In this document: positions 1 through 8,041 of the stretch, piece after piece
How the letters are laid out: the number at the start of each line of letters is the position of its first letter
Numbering within the stretch: the stretch's first letter is position 1
Assembly (NCBI GenBank): GCA_963745755.1
Contig: CAVUYP010000001.1
Span: 620,001-684,000, forward strand
Source: RHKX01 sp963745755
Lineage (GTDB): Bacteria; Actinomycetota; Thermoleophilia; Solirubrobacterales; 70-9
Reading direction: 5' to 3'
DNA: 64,000 nt
Program-made: the position numbers and the translations under genes
Notes under the pieces: model-generated
Databases searched by the model: none
What the model was told of the DNA's origin: nothing
What the model saw: only the letters and a program-made list of their open reading frames with translations

Positions 1-319
1 GGACATTGACCCGCGCGTCGAAGGACGGGTCGGCGACCGCGCGACGCACATCGGCCTGGGCGGCGAGGTGAAAGACCGCCTCCGGGCCGAAGCGGAGGAC
101 CTCCCGGCTGACCCAGTCACCGTCGCCGACGTCGCCGATGCTGAGCTCCGCCCCGGCGGCCATCGCCCCGTCGACGTTCTCGCGTCGACCGGTCGACAGG
201 TCATCCGCCAGCAGGACCGAGGCCCCCGACGCGATCAGCGCATCGGCCAGGGTCGAGCCGATAAACCCGGCGCCCCCCGTCACAAGCGCCCGGAGCGGTC
301 TGGCCTTGCCCGAACTCAC
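1..319 (-). CDS. NAD-dependent sugar epimerase/dehydratase, N-terminal part (cut by window edge)
   Basis: The frame runs off the left edge, so only about 106 N-terminal residues are seen. They carry a Rossmann start with TGGAGFIGS (the GxxGxxG dinucleotide loop), then DDLSTG after the second strand and HLAAQADVR after the fourth. These are hallmarks of extended short-chain dehydrogenases such as GalE or RmlB that act on nucleotide sugars; the catalytic YxxxK lies outside the window. The exact sugar cannot be assigned. The GTG start at 319 is preferred because a TAGTTT -10 box lies 8 nt upstream, implying a leaderless transcript. The gene is divergent from the polysaccharide polymerase at 402, which fits a role in supplying sugar nucleotides. 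Confidence 0.85.
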   Translation of the reverse strand, partial: MSSGKARPLRALVTGGAGFIGSTLADALIASGASVLLADDLSTGRRENVDGAMAAGAELSIGDVGDGDWVSREVLRFGPEAVFHLAAQADVRRAVADPSFDARVNV

Positions 320-327
320 CGGGTCGC

Positions 328-333
328 AAACTA
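328..333 (-). promoter_or_regulatory. -10 box of leaderless epimerase gene
   Basis: TAGTTT reads on the minus strand and ends 8 nt before the GTG at 319. It matches the TAnnnT-plus-6-to-8-nt pattern seen before many starts in this window. Confidence 0.45.
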
Positions 334-401
334 CAGGCACCGCCTCGGCCCCGGGGCGCGATGTTGGGATGGACGGCCGTGCGCTCGGTAATCATGTCGC
401 C

Positions 402-2357
402 ATGCCAGACGCCCCGACGCCCGCCCACTCGCCCTCCCGAGACGACGAGGCGGCCGCCCCCGATCTGAAGCTGGTCGCCTGGATCCTCGGATCGTCGATG
501 CTGGCGATCTGGGCATGGTGGGCCCTGGCCCAGGGGGCCTACTTCGGAACGGTGCTGCTGCCGGGCGCCATCTTCGTGTACCTACTCATCGCGGTCACGT
601 TCGGCTTCGCCCGCATCCGGATCGCGCCGAGAGGCCCTCACGTCGTCGCCCTCGGCGCACTGCTCCTCTTTTCCGCATGGACCGCGCTGTCGATCGTTTG
701 GAGCCCGGCCCGCGACCTCGCGGTCGACTACGCGCAACGCAACTTCGCATTCGCCGCCGCATTTGCGGCCGGGCTGATACTCGCCGCCGCATTGCGCCGC
801 CGCGTGCTGCTCGCAATCGTTCCGTTCCTCGGTGCCGGAGCGATCGCGGTCGCCGTGACCCTGATTCACGTCCGGACCGCTGCCAACGTCGGCACGCTGA
901 TCGACGACTCCGGGACGCTCCAGTACCCGTTCAGCTACCGGAACGCCAACGCCGGCTTCTTCGCGATGATCGCGCTCGGTTCGATACCGGTGATGGTGCG
1001 CTGGCCCGGTTCCGCGGTGGTGCGAGCGGGGGTCGCGGCGCTCGCTGCGGCCGCACTGTCGCTGGTCGTGGTCAGCCAGTCGCGCGGTTCCGTTCTCGGC
1101 GTCGCCGCCGGCTGCATCGTGCTGTTCGCCGTCTCGAAGCAGCGGCTGCCGTCGGTGCTGGCCCTCGGCGCGATAGCGATCCCGGTCGCGATCGCATCTC
1201 CTCAGCTCCTCGATCCCTTCGACGCCGTCGGAACCGGATCGGAGCTGCGGGAGCTTCAGCAGGCGATGACCGCATCGGCCCTCGCCGGGGCCGGGGCCGC
1301 TCTGATCTCGCTCGCCTACCCGGCGATCGCAACCGGGTTGGCACGGGTCCGCCCCCCATCGCCCGGCGTCGCGTTCGGCACGATCGTCGGATTCTTGATC
1401 GCCGCCGTCCTGTTGTTCTCGGTGCTGGTCGAAAGCCCGGTCCGAGCCGTCGAGGACGGATTCGACAAGATCGCCAACGGAGACCGTACCTACGGAGACG
1501 TCGAGGGCTCACGGTTCACCTACGCCGGCGGTCTCAGCAGGCTCAACTTCTGGGACGTGGCCCTCCAGCAGGCGGCGGACGATCCGCTCACCGGAGGCGG
1601 CGCCGGCTCGTTCCGGTCCCGCTATCTGGTCGACGGCGAAGGGGACTACGAACCGAGGAATGCCCACAGCCTGCCGCTGGAAACGCTCGGCGAGCTCGGG
1701 GCCGTCGGCCTGCTGCTGCTGCTGGCCGGGTTCACGGCCGCGGCCGTTGCGGCGGCTCGCTCCCGGCGCTGCGGCCGGGATGCAGCGATCCTGAGCACGA
1801 CCGCACTGGTCGTCGCCGCGGTGATGCTCGCCCAGGCGGCCGTCGACTGGTCCTGGTACTTCGGCGCCCAGACCGCACCGATGCTGGCGCTGCTCGGATC
1901 CGCCGCCGCTCCGGCTGCCGCGGCCCGCGACGCATTTCGCGCTCCCGTGAGGATCGCTGTGGCGGCGGTCGCCGGTCTCCTGGCCCTGACGTCGATCCCG
2001 ACCTTCGTCAGCCAGCGACTGACGCTGCAGGCGGGAAGGACGTGGCGCGCCGACCCCGAGGCCGCATACTCGAAGCTCGATACGGCGGCGGATCTGAATC
2101 CGGTCTCCGACGTCCCGCTGCTGCTGGAGGCGGAGATCGCCAACCTGGCGGGCGACGAGAACGTCGCGGCCGCATCCGCCTCGCGTGCGATCGAGAGATC
2201 GCCCGAGAACTGGCGCGGTTACGTGGCGCGCGCTCGGGCGCTCGCCGACAGCCAGCCCAAGGCGGCCGAGCAGGCCGCGATCGAAGCGGTTCGCCTCAAT
2301 CCCGCCTCGCCGCTCGCCAAGCGACTGCAGCGCCGCCTCGCGGCGCGGCCGGATTGA
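402..2357 (+). CDS. O-antigen ligase/polymerase (Wzy_C) membrane protein with C-terminal TPR-like tail
   Basis: About 651 residues with at least ten hydrophobic segments. A periplasmic loop carries the Wzy_C signature: RLNFWDVALQQAADDP, then GGGAGSF, then NAHSLPLETLGELG, followed by further membrane spans. A conserved SQSRGS lies earlier. This family polymerises repeat units or ligates polysaccharide to an acceptor at the outer face of the membrane. The last 110 residues are soluble and alpha-helical, with Ala/Leu-rich TPR-like repeats that could bind partners. ATG 402 is chosen because the frame upstream overlaps the divergent promoter; TAATCA ends 7 nt before it. Polymerase and ligase roles cannot be separated from sequence alone. 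Confidence 0.85.
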   Translation: MPDAPTPAHSPSRDDEAAAPDLKLVAWILGSSMLAIWAWWALAQGAYFGTVLLPGAIFVYLLIAVTFGFARIRIAPRGPHVVALGALLLFSAWTALSIVWSPARDLAVDYAQRNFAFAAAFAAGLILAAALRRRVLLAIVPFLGAGAIAVAVTLIHVRTAANVGTLIDDSGTLQYPFSYRNANAGFFAMIALGSIPVMVRWPGSAVVRAGVAALAAAALSLVVVSQSRGSVLGVAAGCIVLFAVSKQRLPSVLALGAIAIPVAIASPQLLDPFDAVGTGSELRELQQAMTASALAGAGAALISLAYPAIATGLARVRPPSPGVAFGTIVGFLIAAVLLFSVLVESPVRAVEDGFDKIANGDRTYGDVEGSRFTYAGGLSRLNFWDVALQQAADDPLTGGGAGSFRSRYLVDGEGDYEPRNAHSLPLETLGELGAVGLLLLLAGFTAAAVAAARSRRCGRDAAILSTTALVVAAVMLAQAAVDWSWYFGAQTAPMLALLGSAAAPAAAARDAFRAPVRIAVAAVAGLLALTSIPTFVSQRLTLQAGRTWRADPEAAYSKLDTAADLNPVSDVPLLLEAEIANLAGDENVAAASASRAIERSPENWRGYVARARALADSQPKAAEQAAIEAVRLNPASPLAKRLQRRLAARPD

Positions 2358-2392
2358 GCGCAATCACCGACGCCACGGCGGCAGAGAAATGT

Positions 2393-2422
2393 CGCGGATG
2401 CGGCCGGCCGGCCGCATCCGCG
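2393..2422. terminator. Perfect 30-bp palindrome between convergent genes, likely bidirectional terminator
   Basis: Left arm CGCGGATGCGGCCGG is followed at once by its exact reverse complement. It lies in the 90-bp gap between the convergent polymerase (ends 2357) and the LPFTG gene (ends 2448). No T-run follows, as is common for high-GC actinobacterial terminators. Confidence 0.7.
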
Positions 2423-2447
2423 AATTCTCAGGCCCGATCGAGGTGGG

Positions 2448-2768
2448 TCAGCTCCTCAGGTTCGTGCCGCCCTCAGGGCGGGCAGCCCGACGGACGGCGA
2501 AACCGGCTCCGACGAGACCGACACCGATCGCGGCAATCGCGACGACGTCAAGTCCTGTGAACGGAAGCTGGCCACCCGAGGTGCTCACGGGCTCGGCACC
2601 CGAGCCACCGGCGTTACCGCCAGAAGCCAGGCCGAGCACGCCATCTTCGTACTGGTCATCGGTCGCGCCGACGTTCTGCGCATACGCCCCTGCCGGCACT
2701 GCGGCGAACGCGAACACGAGCACGAAGAGCAGGCAAATCGGTCGAATGGAACGGCTGGAACGGGTCAT
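2448..2768 (-). CDS. Small secreted protein with C-terminal LPFTG-type cell-wall sorting signal
   Basis: About 106 residues. The N-terminus is a clear signal peptide (basic MTRSSRSIR, hydrophobic core, cleavage near AGAYA-QN). A short low-complexity Gly/Ser mature region leads to LPFTG, then a 20-residue hydrophobic span and a basic RRAAR tail. That is the classic sortase layout, so the protein is probably exported and anchored, or retained in the membrane if no sortase acts on it. The function of the mature part is unknown. ATG 2768 has GGAGAGG about 14 nt upstream; an in-frame ATG at 2822, 6 nt after TAGGGC, could be a leaderless alternative. It ends against the palindrome shared with the polymerase gene. 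Confidence 0.7.
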   Translation of the reverse strand: MTRSSRSIRPICLLFVLVFAFAAVPAGAYAQNVGATDDQYEDGVLGLASGGNAGGSGAEPVSTSGGQLPFTGLDVVAIAAIGVGLVGAGFAVRRAARPEGGTNLRS

Positions 2769-2843
2769 GACGGTTGCTTGTTCCCCTCTCCGGGATCTTC
2801 CCGAGTCTTCGCCGGGAATCATTTCCCGGCCCTAACGCGGTCG

Positions 2844-2849
2844 TATTGT
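2844..2849 (+). promoter_or_regulatory. Possible -10 box upstream of double hydrolase gene
   Basis: TATTGT is followed after 7 nt by a GTG at 2857 that opens a 38-codon frame. GGGAGA just after it could instead be a Shine-Dalgarno for an ATG at 2865. Confidence 0.35.
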
Positions 2850-2856
2850 AGGGAGA

Positions 2857-2973
2857 GTGAGTCCATGCCGCAAATCGGACCGGGGCTTCCGGTGTCTGCA
2901 ACCGATCTTCCGCGATGTCGCTCGTCCGATCGGACGAGCGAACCCGGCGGCGATCATCCGATTCAGCCGATGA
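2857..2973 (+). other. Possible 38-codon leaderless upstream ORF coupled to the hydrolase
   Basis: The frame opens at GTG 2857, 7 nt after TATTGT, and its TGA (2971-2973) overlaps the ATG at 2970 as ATGA. Its third-position G+C is only about 68%, below the neighbouring genes, so it may be a regulatory leader rather than a protein gene. It contains a perfect 22-bp palindrome. No similarity is recognised. Confidence 0.25.
2919..2940. repeat. Perfect 22-bp palindrome in leader of hydrolase gene
   Basis: Half-site CGCTCGTCCGA is followed at once by its reverse complement. It sits 30 bp before the preferred hydrolase start, so it may be an operator or an RNA hairpin that affects expression. Confidence 0.5.
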
Positions 2974-4769
2974 CGGCATCTCCGGTAGACAAGCGCGGTG
3001 CGGTGGTTCCGGCGCCGCAAGCGGCGAGCCCGGCCGGGGCCGTGCCCATGCACCTGGACGCGGGCGGGGAGACGATCGCTGCAATGTTTCATCCGGCCGA
3101 GCGCGATTCGGGTACAGCCGTCCTGTTCTGCCCGCCCTTCGGCTGGGAGCATCTCTGCTCGTTTCGAGCCCGGGTCAAGTGGGCCGAGTGGCTGGCCGCG
3201 GAGGGGCGACCCGCGCTGCGATTCGACCTGCCAGCCACCGGTGAGAGCACCGGCTCACCCCGCGATCCGGCCCGGATCGAGTCCTGGACGACGTCGATCG
3301 CCGCCGCCGCCGACTGGCTTCGCGGCGTCACCGGCTGCGGGCGGCTGGCAATCATCGGGATCGGGCTCGGCGGGATGCTCGCGGTCCGGGGAGCGCAGTC
3401 CGGCGCCGAGATCGACGACTTCGTCCTCTGGTCGGTTCCGGCCACGGGCAAGCGGCTCGTCAGGGAGCTCCGCGCCTTCGCCCGCCTCAACGCCGTGATA
3501 CCCGACGACGACGACCCCACCTCCGGGCAACCGCACGTTCTCGAGGATGGCTCGCTGGAGGTGGGTGGATACCTGCTCAGCCGGGAGACGCTCACCGGTC
3601 TGATGGGCATGGACCTGACCGACGGGTCCCTGCCCCCCCGAGATGGTCGTCGGGCATTGCTCCTCGGACGCGACGGGATCGCGGCCGACGACAAGCTTCG
3701 AGGCTACCTGGCCGCGCAGGATGTCAAGGTGGAATCGGCGCCGGGCCGCGGCTACAGCGGATTGATGGCCCACCCCCAGGAGACGAAGCTGCCGACGAAG
3801 GCGATGGAGACCGTGAGCAGGTGGCTGGGCGAGGGCGACCCGGTAACCGGTAAGCGCACCGCATCCGCGCCGAGCACCCGGGACGCGGTTTCCATCCCGC
3901 ACCCCCTCGGTGACTTCGCGGAGCGGCCGCTGGTGATCCCTCAGTCCTACGGCAATCTCTACGGCGTGGTCGCCGAGCCATCCGCGGGCGATCGGGCCGG
4001 ATGCGTGATCCTCCTCAACGCCGGCGCGCTGCGGCGCACCGGCCCGGGTCGACTTTGGGTGGACCTTTCGCGACGATGGGCCGCCCGCGGCGTGGCAGCC
4101 CTGCGGATCGATCTCGAGGCAATCGGCGATTCGGGCGGTCGCGGCGATCCCTATCCGACCCCGGCGCTCTATTCGGACAAGTTCATCGCCCAGGTGAGCT
4201 CGGTGATGGACCACCTGCAGGACGCCGGCTACGCGTCGCGTTTCACGCTCGCCGGATTGTGCTCGGGCGCATTCTGGTCCTTCCAGACGGCGCTGGTGGA
4301 TCCGCGGGTGCGGGCGGCGATCATGATCAACCCCAGGGCATTGTTCTGGGACCAGAGCCTCGAGGATGCGCGCAGCCGCCGAATCGTCGCAAGGACGCTC
4401 GAGAGGTCGTCCTGGAGACGGGTCCTGACCGGCGAGATACCGCTTCACCGGGCCACTGCGACGCTCAACTCGGCGCTGCAATCCAGGCTCCATTCCCGCC
4501 GCCTCGTCAGGGACGAGCGCGAACGCAACGCACGCATCATCACGGCCCTGGATCGCCTTCGGGACTCCGGGTGCGATCTGACGATGGTCTTCGGACAGGA
4601 CGAGCCGCTCCGGCTCGAGCTGGAGGAGGCCGGCATCCTCGGCGATCTCGAGCGCTGGCCGAACCTCGACTTCCGGACCCTGCCCGGCCGCGATCACACG
4701 CTCCGACCGATCGCGTCACAGCAACGTCTTGCCGAGTTGCTGGACGGCACGCTCGAACGCCTCCGCTGA
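2970..4769 (+). CDS. Two-domain alpha/beta hydrolase-like protein in polysaccharide locus
   Basis: About 599 residues with two consecutive alpha/beta-hydrolase domains (roughly 50-290 and 330-599). The first has CPPFGWE and FDLPATGES, but its nucleophile elbow reads GIGLG (residues 130-134), with Gly where Ser is expected, so it is probably not a normal serine hydrolase. The second elbow is GLCSG (429-433), with Cys in the nucleophile position, and GRDHTLRP supplies a likely catalytic His near 576. Paired hydrolases of this kind are known in exopolysaccharide/exosortase-type loci, but none is recognised with certainty here. The start is uncertain: ATG 2865 has a good GGGAGAG ribosome site but a poorly coding extension, while ATG 2970 overlaps an upstream frame as ATGA. 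Confidence 0.75.
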   Translation: MTASPVDKRGAVVPAPQAASPAGAVPMHLDAGGETIAAMFHPAERDSGTAVLFCPPFGWEHLCSFRARVKWAEWLAAEGRPALRFDLPATGESTGSPRDPARIESWTTSIAAAADWLRGVTGCGRLAIIGIGLGGMLAVRGAQSGAEIDDFVLWSVPATGKRLVRELRAFARLNAVIPDDDDPTSGQPHVLEDGSLEVGGYLLSRETLTGLMGMDLTDGSLPPRDGRRALLLGRDGIAADDKLRGYLAAQDVKVESAPGRGYSGLMAHPQETKLPTKAMETVSRWLGEGDPVTGKRTASAPSTRDAVSIPHPLGDFAERPLVIPQSYGNLYGVVAEPSAGDRAGCVILLNAGALRRTGPGRLWVDLSRRWAARGVAALRIDLEAIGDSGGRGDPYPTPALYSDKFIAQVSSVMDHLQDAGYASRFTLAGLCSGAFWSFQTALVDPRVRAAIMINPRALFWDQSLEDARSRRIVARTLERSSWRRVLTGEIPLHRATATLNSALQSRLHSRRLVRDERERNARIITALDRLRDSGCDLTMVFGQDEPLRLELEEAGILGDLERWPNLDFRTLPGRDHTLRPIASQQRLAELLDGTLERLR

Positions 4770-4849
4770 CGACGCTGCAAAGCACGACCGACCGGTGGCG
4801 GCACGCTCAAGGATCGCCGTCGCGAGACCGATGGATAGAGGTCATCGAC

Positions 4850-4888
4850 GCCCCGCGTCACGGGGCCATCGGGACGAGAGAATATGCT
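4850..4888 (+). promoter_or_regulatory. Promoter with inverted repeat before Wzz/kinase gene
   Basis: GCCCCG and CGGGGC form a 6-bp stem with a CGTCA loop at 4850-4866, about 16 nt before a TATGCT -10 box at 4883-4888. The repeat therefore covers the -35 zone and could be an operator. A GTG lies 6 nt after TATGCT and opens a 21-codon frame ending at 4960. Confidence 0.45.
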
Positions 4889-4894
4889 GACGGG

Positions 4895-4960
4895 GTGCGC
4901 GCACGCAGCGGTGCCCATCCCCCGGAGAACCGAAAGGTCAGATCATCGACGACGAACTGA
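4895..4960 (+). other. Possible leaderless 21-codon leader ORF before Wzz/kinase gene
   Basis: GTG 4895 follows TATGCT by exactly 6 nt and reads MRARSGAHPPENRKVRSSTT plus one residue before TGA. Right after it, a coding-like frame in phase with the Wzz/kinase protein opens without ATG, GTG or TTG until 5044. Either this is a leader peptide, or it is the true N-terminus separated from the main frame by one missing base near 4940. Confidence 0.3.
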
Positions 4961-5043
4961 ATCGAGTCGCGAATGCGAACCTCGAGGCGGCCGCATCGGT
5001 TTCGAAGGCGGCCGATGCCGGACGGCAGCAGATCGAACGCGCC

Positions 5044-6849
5044 GTGGATCAGACCGCCGAGGGGAGCGGGACGAGCCCCGGCCGCGTCCTCAGAGACCTC
5101 GCCATCGCCAGGCTGCAGACCGTCCAGGCAGCCTGCGACAGCCTCGCCTCGGCCAGCCGCAGGGCGTCGGATTCGGCCGCTTCCGGGAAGCCGGCCGAGG
5201 CCGCGGCCGACGCCGGCGAGCTGCGGGCGATGGCCGGCCCGACGCCGACGCGGGCGGACAGCGGTGCGACGGCGGCGGGCGTGACTGCAGAGACCGGCGG
5301 GCTGCGGCCGCTGATGCAGGCGATCTCCCTGCATCGGCGCATCGTCGTCGTGACCGTTCTCGCCGCGTTGTTCGGGGCGGCCGCCTACCTGGCGATCAGG
5401 CAGCCCACCTACGAGGCCACGGCGAACGTTCTCGTGCAACCGGTCCCCCAGGACGACCCCACGTATCTCTCACTCGGCGTGGTCAAGGACTCGGGTGACC
5501 CGATTCGCACCACCCAGACCGCGGCGACGCTGCTCGACTCGACGGAGGCGGCAGTTCGAACCGCTTCGGAGTTGGGAGACGGGTGGACGGCCACCAAGGT
5601 CCAGGACAGCGTCGACGTCGCACCGCTGAGCGAGAGCAACATCATCGCGATAACCGGCACGGCAGGCACGGCGGAGGAGTCCGCCAAGCTCGCCGACACG
5701 TTCGCCGAGACGAGCCTCGTCGTCCGCAACTCCCAACTCGAGGACCAGGTCAACCAAACGATCCGCCGAACCCAGGATCAGCTCGACGCGACGGACTCGA
5801 CCGATCCGAATGCCGCGCAGCTGAGCACCGAGCTGCAGTTGCTGGAGAGCATCAAGCAGACCGGCGACCCGAGCCTCGCCCTACAGCAGAAAGCCGACGT
5901 TCCCGAGGCACCGTCGAATCCGGGTCCGATCCTGGTCATCATGCTCGCGCTCATCGCCGGGCTCGTCCTCGGAACCGGAGCGGCGCTGCTGCGAGAGCTC
6001 TTCGGCCGCCGGATCGCCGACGCGGACGAGGCTGCCGCGATCTATCCGATGCCGGTGCTGGCGCGGGTGCCCCTGCTGCCCGCGAGGAGCCTGCAGCCCC
6101 CGGAGGGAACCGCCTGGTACATGCCTCCGGAAGTCTTCGAGTCGTTCCTGACCCTGGCGATCCAGCTCGAACAGCGAGACAGGGGGCCGTCATCGCTGAT
6201 GATCACCAGCCCGAGCCGCGCCGACGGCAAGACGACCTCGGCGATAAACCTGGCCGTGACCCTGGCAAGGCTCGGGCGCTCGGTCATCCTGCTCGACTTC
6301 GACCTCAGAAACCCGCAGGTGGGCAGGGCGCTCGGGATGGGTGGGATCGCCACCACGCCCGCTCAACTCGGCGACCCCCGCCAGAACCTCGACAGCTTCC
6401 TCGTAGACACCGAGCTGCCGAACCTCCGGATCCTGCCGATCCGGCCCGGCGAGAGCGGAGACCCGGTCACCGGAACCGATTCGGCGGGGACCCAGGGACT
6501 GATCCGCGCAGCGCGGGCTGCCGCGGATTGGGTCGTGGTCGATTCGCCCCCGCTCGGCGAGGTGAGCGATGCGCTGACGATGTCCCGCGAGATCGACGAC
6601 ATCCTCGTGGTCATGCGTCCCGGCAACACCAGTCGCTCGCACTTGAAGATCCTCGGCGACCTGCTCGATCGAACCGGGCATCGGCCCGCCGGATGCATTC
6701 TCATCGACTCGAGCGAGCGGCCGGGCGGCGGGTACCACAGCTCGGGCTACGGCATGCGCAAGCTTCCGGGCGCGACGATGGGCAAGCACGAGGACTGGAC
6801 GCCGGCATCGACGACGAACCGGCATGAGCCCTCCGGCGTCCGCGAGTGA
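5044..6849 (+). CDS. Polysaccharide co-polymerase fused to BY-kinase (Wzz-Wze type)
   Basis: About 601 residues. A soluble N-terminal part precedes the first membrane span (about 100-118); an extracytoplasmic Wzz domain and a second span (about 294-316) follow. The cytoplasmic kinase has the P-loop SPSRADGKTT near 390-399, Walker A' VILLDFDLRNPQ and Walker B WVVVDSPPLG near 496. Such proteins set polysaccharide chain length and autophosphorylate on C-terminal tyrosines; only two tyrosines (GGYHSSGYG) are seen in the tail. The start is uncertain: GTG 5044 lacks a clear ribosome site, and the same frame stays coding-like back to about 4945, with only ATC codons after AAAGGT. It overlaps the next gene by 26 nt, so the genes are co-transcribed. 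Confidence 0.85.
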   Translation: MDQTAEGSGTSPGRVLRDLAIARLQTVQAACDSLASASRRASDSAASGKPAEAAADAGELRAMAGPTPTRADSGATAAGVTAETGGLRPLMQAISLHRRIVVVTVLAALFGAAAYLAIRQPTYEATANVLVQPVPQDDPTYLSLGVVKDSGDPIRTTQTAATLLDSTEAAVRTASELGDGWTATKVQDSVDVAPLSESNIIAITGTAGTAEESAKLADTFAETSLVVRNSQLEDQVNQTIRRTQDQLDATDSTDPNAAQLSTELQLLESIKQTGDPSLALQQKADVPEAPSNPGPILVIMLALIAGLVLGTGAALLRELFGRRIADADEAAAIYPMPVLARVPLLPARSLQPPEGTAWYMPPEVFESFLTLAIQLEQRDRGPSSLMITSPSRADGKTTSAINLAVTLARLGRSVILLDFDLRNPQVGRALGMGGIATTPAQLGDPRQNLDSFLVDTELPNLRILPIRPGESGDPVTGTDSAGTQGLIRAARAAADWVVVDSPPLGEVSDALTMSREIDDILVVMRPGNTSRSHLKILGDLLDRTGHRPAGCILIDSSERPGGGYHSSGYGMRKLPGATMGKHEDWTPASTTNRHEPSGVRE

Positions 6850-8041
6850 CCCGAAGGGCGTAGCCGTATATACGGACTACGCCTACTCCCGAAAGAATGG
6901 CGCCGTGTACGCGGATCGAGCGTTTGCGCTCTTCCTCGGCGCGCTCGGGGAGCGGCTCGAGCACATGGTCGTCATCGGCCGGCTCCGTCCGGACGAGGGA
7001 GAGGCGCGCTATCGGCTTCCCGATGACGTCGAATTCGTCGCGATGCCGTTCTACGAGAGCCTGGCCAGTCCATTGCGCGCTGCCGGCGCGATGGCGAAAT
7101 CGCTGCGGCGCTTCTGGAGGACCCTCGACGACGTCGAGGCCTGCTGGTTGCTCGGCCCCCATCCCCTGGCCCTCGCATTCACAGCCATCGCCGCGATGCG
7201 GCGGCGTCGCGTAATCCTCGGAGTTCGCCAGGATCTCAAGGCGTACGCCGCCCACCGGCACCCTGGCCGGCGATCGTTTCGCCTCGCGGCAGGTCTGCTC
7301 GAGTCCGCCTACAGACTGCTCGGCCGCGCCTATCCGGTCGTGGTGGTCGGTCCCGAGCTGGCGAGGCAATACCGGCACGGGACCAGCGTGCTCGAGATCG
7401 CGGTCTCGCTCGTACCCGAATCGCGCCTCGCCGGCCCCGATGCGAGACGCGACTACGCCGGCGCGATCCGGATCCTGAGCGTCGGCAGGATCGAGGCGGA
7501 GAAGAACCCCCTGCTGCTCGCCGACATCCTTGCTCGCCTTCGCGCGGACGGCGACGACCGCTGGTCCTTGGACGTCTGCGGCGAGGGTCCGCTCAGCGAC
7601 GATCTTCAGGCGCGCCTCGACGAGCTCGGGCTGGGAGCGCATGCGCGCCTGCACGGTTACGTCCCTCATCACGGCGGGATGGCCGCCATGTATTCCAACT
7701 CCCACGTGCTCCTCCACGTCTCCTGGACCGAGGGTCTTCCGCAGGTGATGATCGAGGCGACGGCCGACCAGCTGCCCGTCGTCGCCACCGATGTCGGCGG
7801 CATCGGCGATGCACTGGGCGATGCGGCGCTGCTCGTGCCGGCAGGTGACGCCCGGGCAGCGGCCGACGGCGTCCGGCGCGTGGTCAGCGATCTCGACCTG
7901 CGCGACTCCCTGCTCAACGCCGGCGCCGAGTTCGCCCGCGCGCACACCCTCGAGGCCGAGATCGAGCGACTGGTGAGGTTCATCGGCCGCGGCGAGGCGA
8001 GCGCCGTCGCGGATCCGACCGGCCGAGAGCCGGGCCGATGA
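6824..8041 (+). CDS. Family 4 glycosyltransferase
   Basis: About 405 residues with a GT-B fold. The C-terminal half has the GT4 signature: ILSVGRIEAEKNP, then CGEGPL, then LHVSWTEGLPQVMIEA (the EX7E motif that holds the nucleotide-sugar phosphate), then VVATDVGG. It is a retaining transferase acting on the cytoplasmic face to extend a lipid-linked repeat unit; donor and acceptor cannot be read from sequence. The N-terminal half is less conserved, as usual, because it binds the acceptor. The start overlaps the kinase gene by 26 nt, and the stop overlaps the next gene as ATGA. Confidence 0.88.
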   Translation: MSPPASASDPKGVAVYTDYAYSRKNGAVYADRAFALFLGALGERLEHMVVIGRLRPDEGEARYRLPDDVEFVAMPFYESLASPLRAAGAMAKSLRRFWRTLDDVEACWLLGPHPLALAFTAIAAMRRRRVILGVRQDLKAYAAHRHPGRRSFRLAAGLLESAYRLLGRAYPVVVVGPELARQYRHGTSVLEIAVSLVPESRLAGPDARRDYAGAIRILSVGRIEAEKNPLLLADILARLRADGDDRWSLDVCGEGPLSDDLQARLDELGLGAHARLHGYVPHHGGMAAMYSNSHVLLHVSWTEGLPQVMIEATADQLPVVATDVGGIGDALGDAALLVPAGDARAAADGVRRVVSDLDLRDSLLNAGAEFARAHTLEAEIERLVRFIGRGEASAVADPTGREPGR

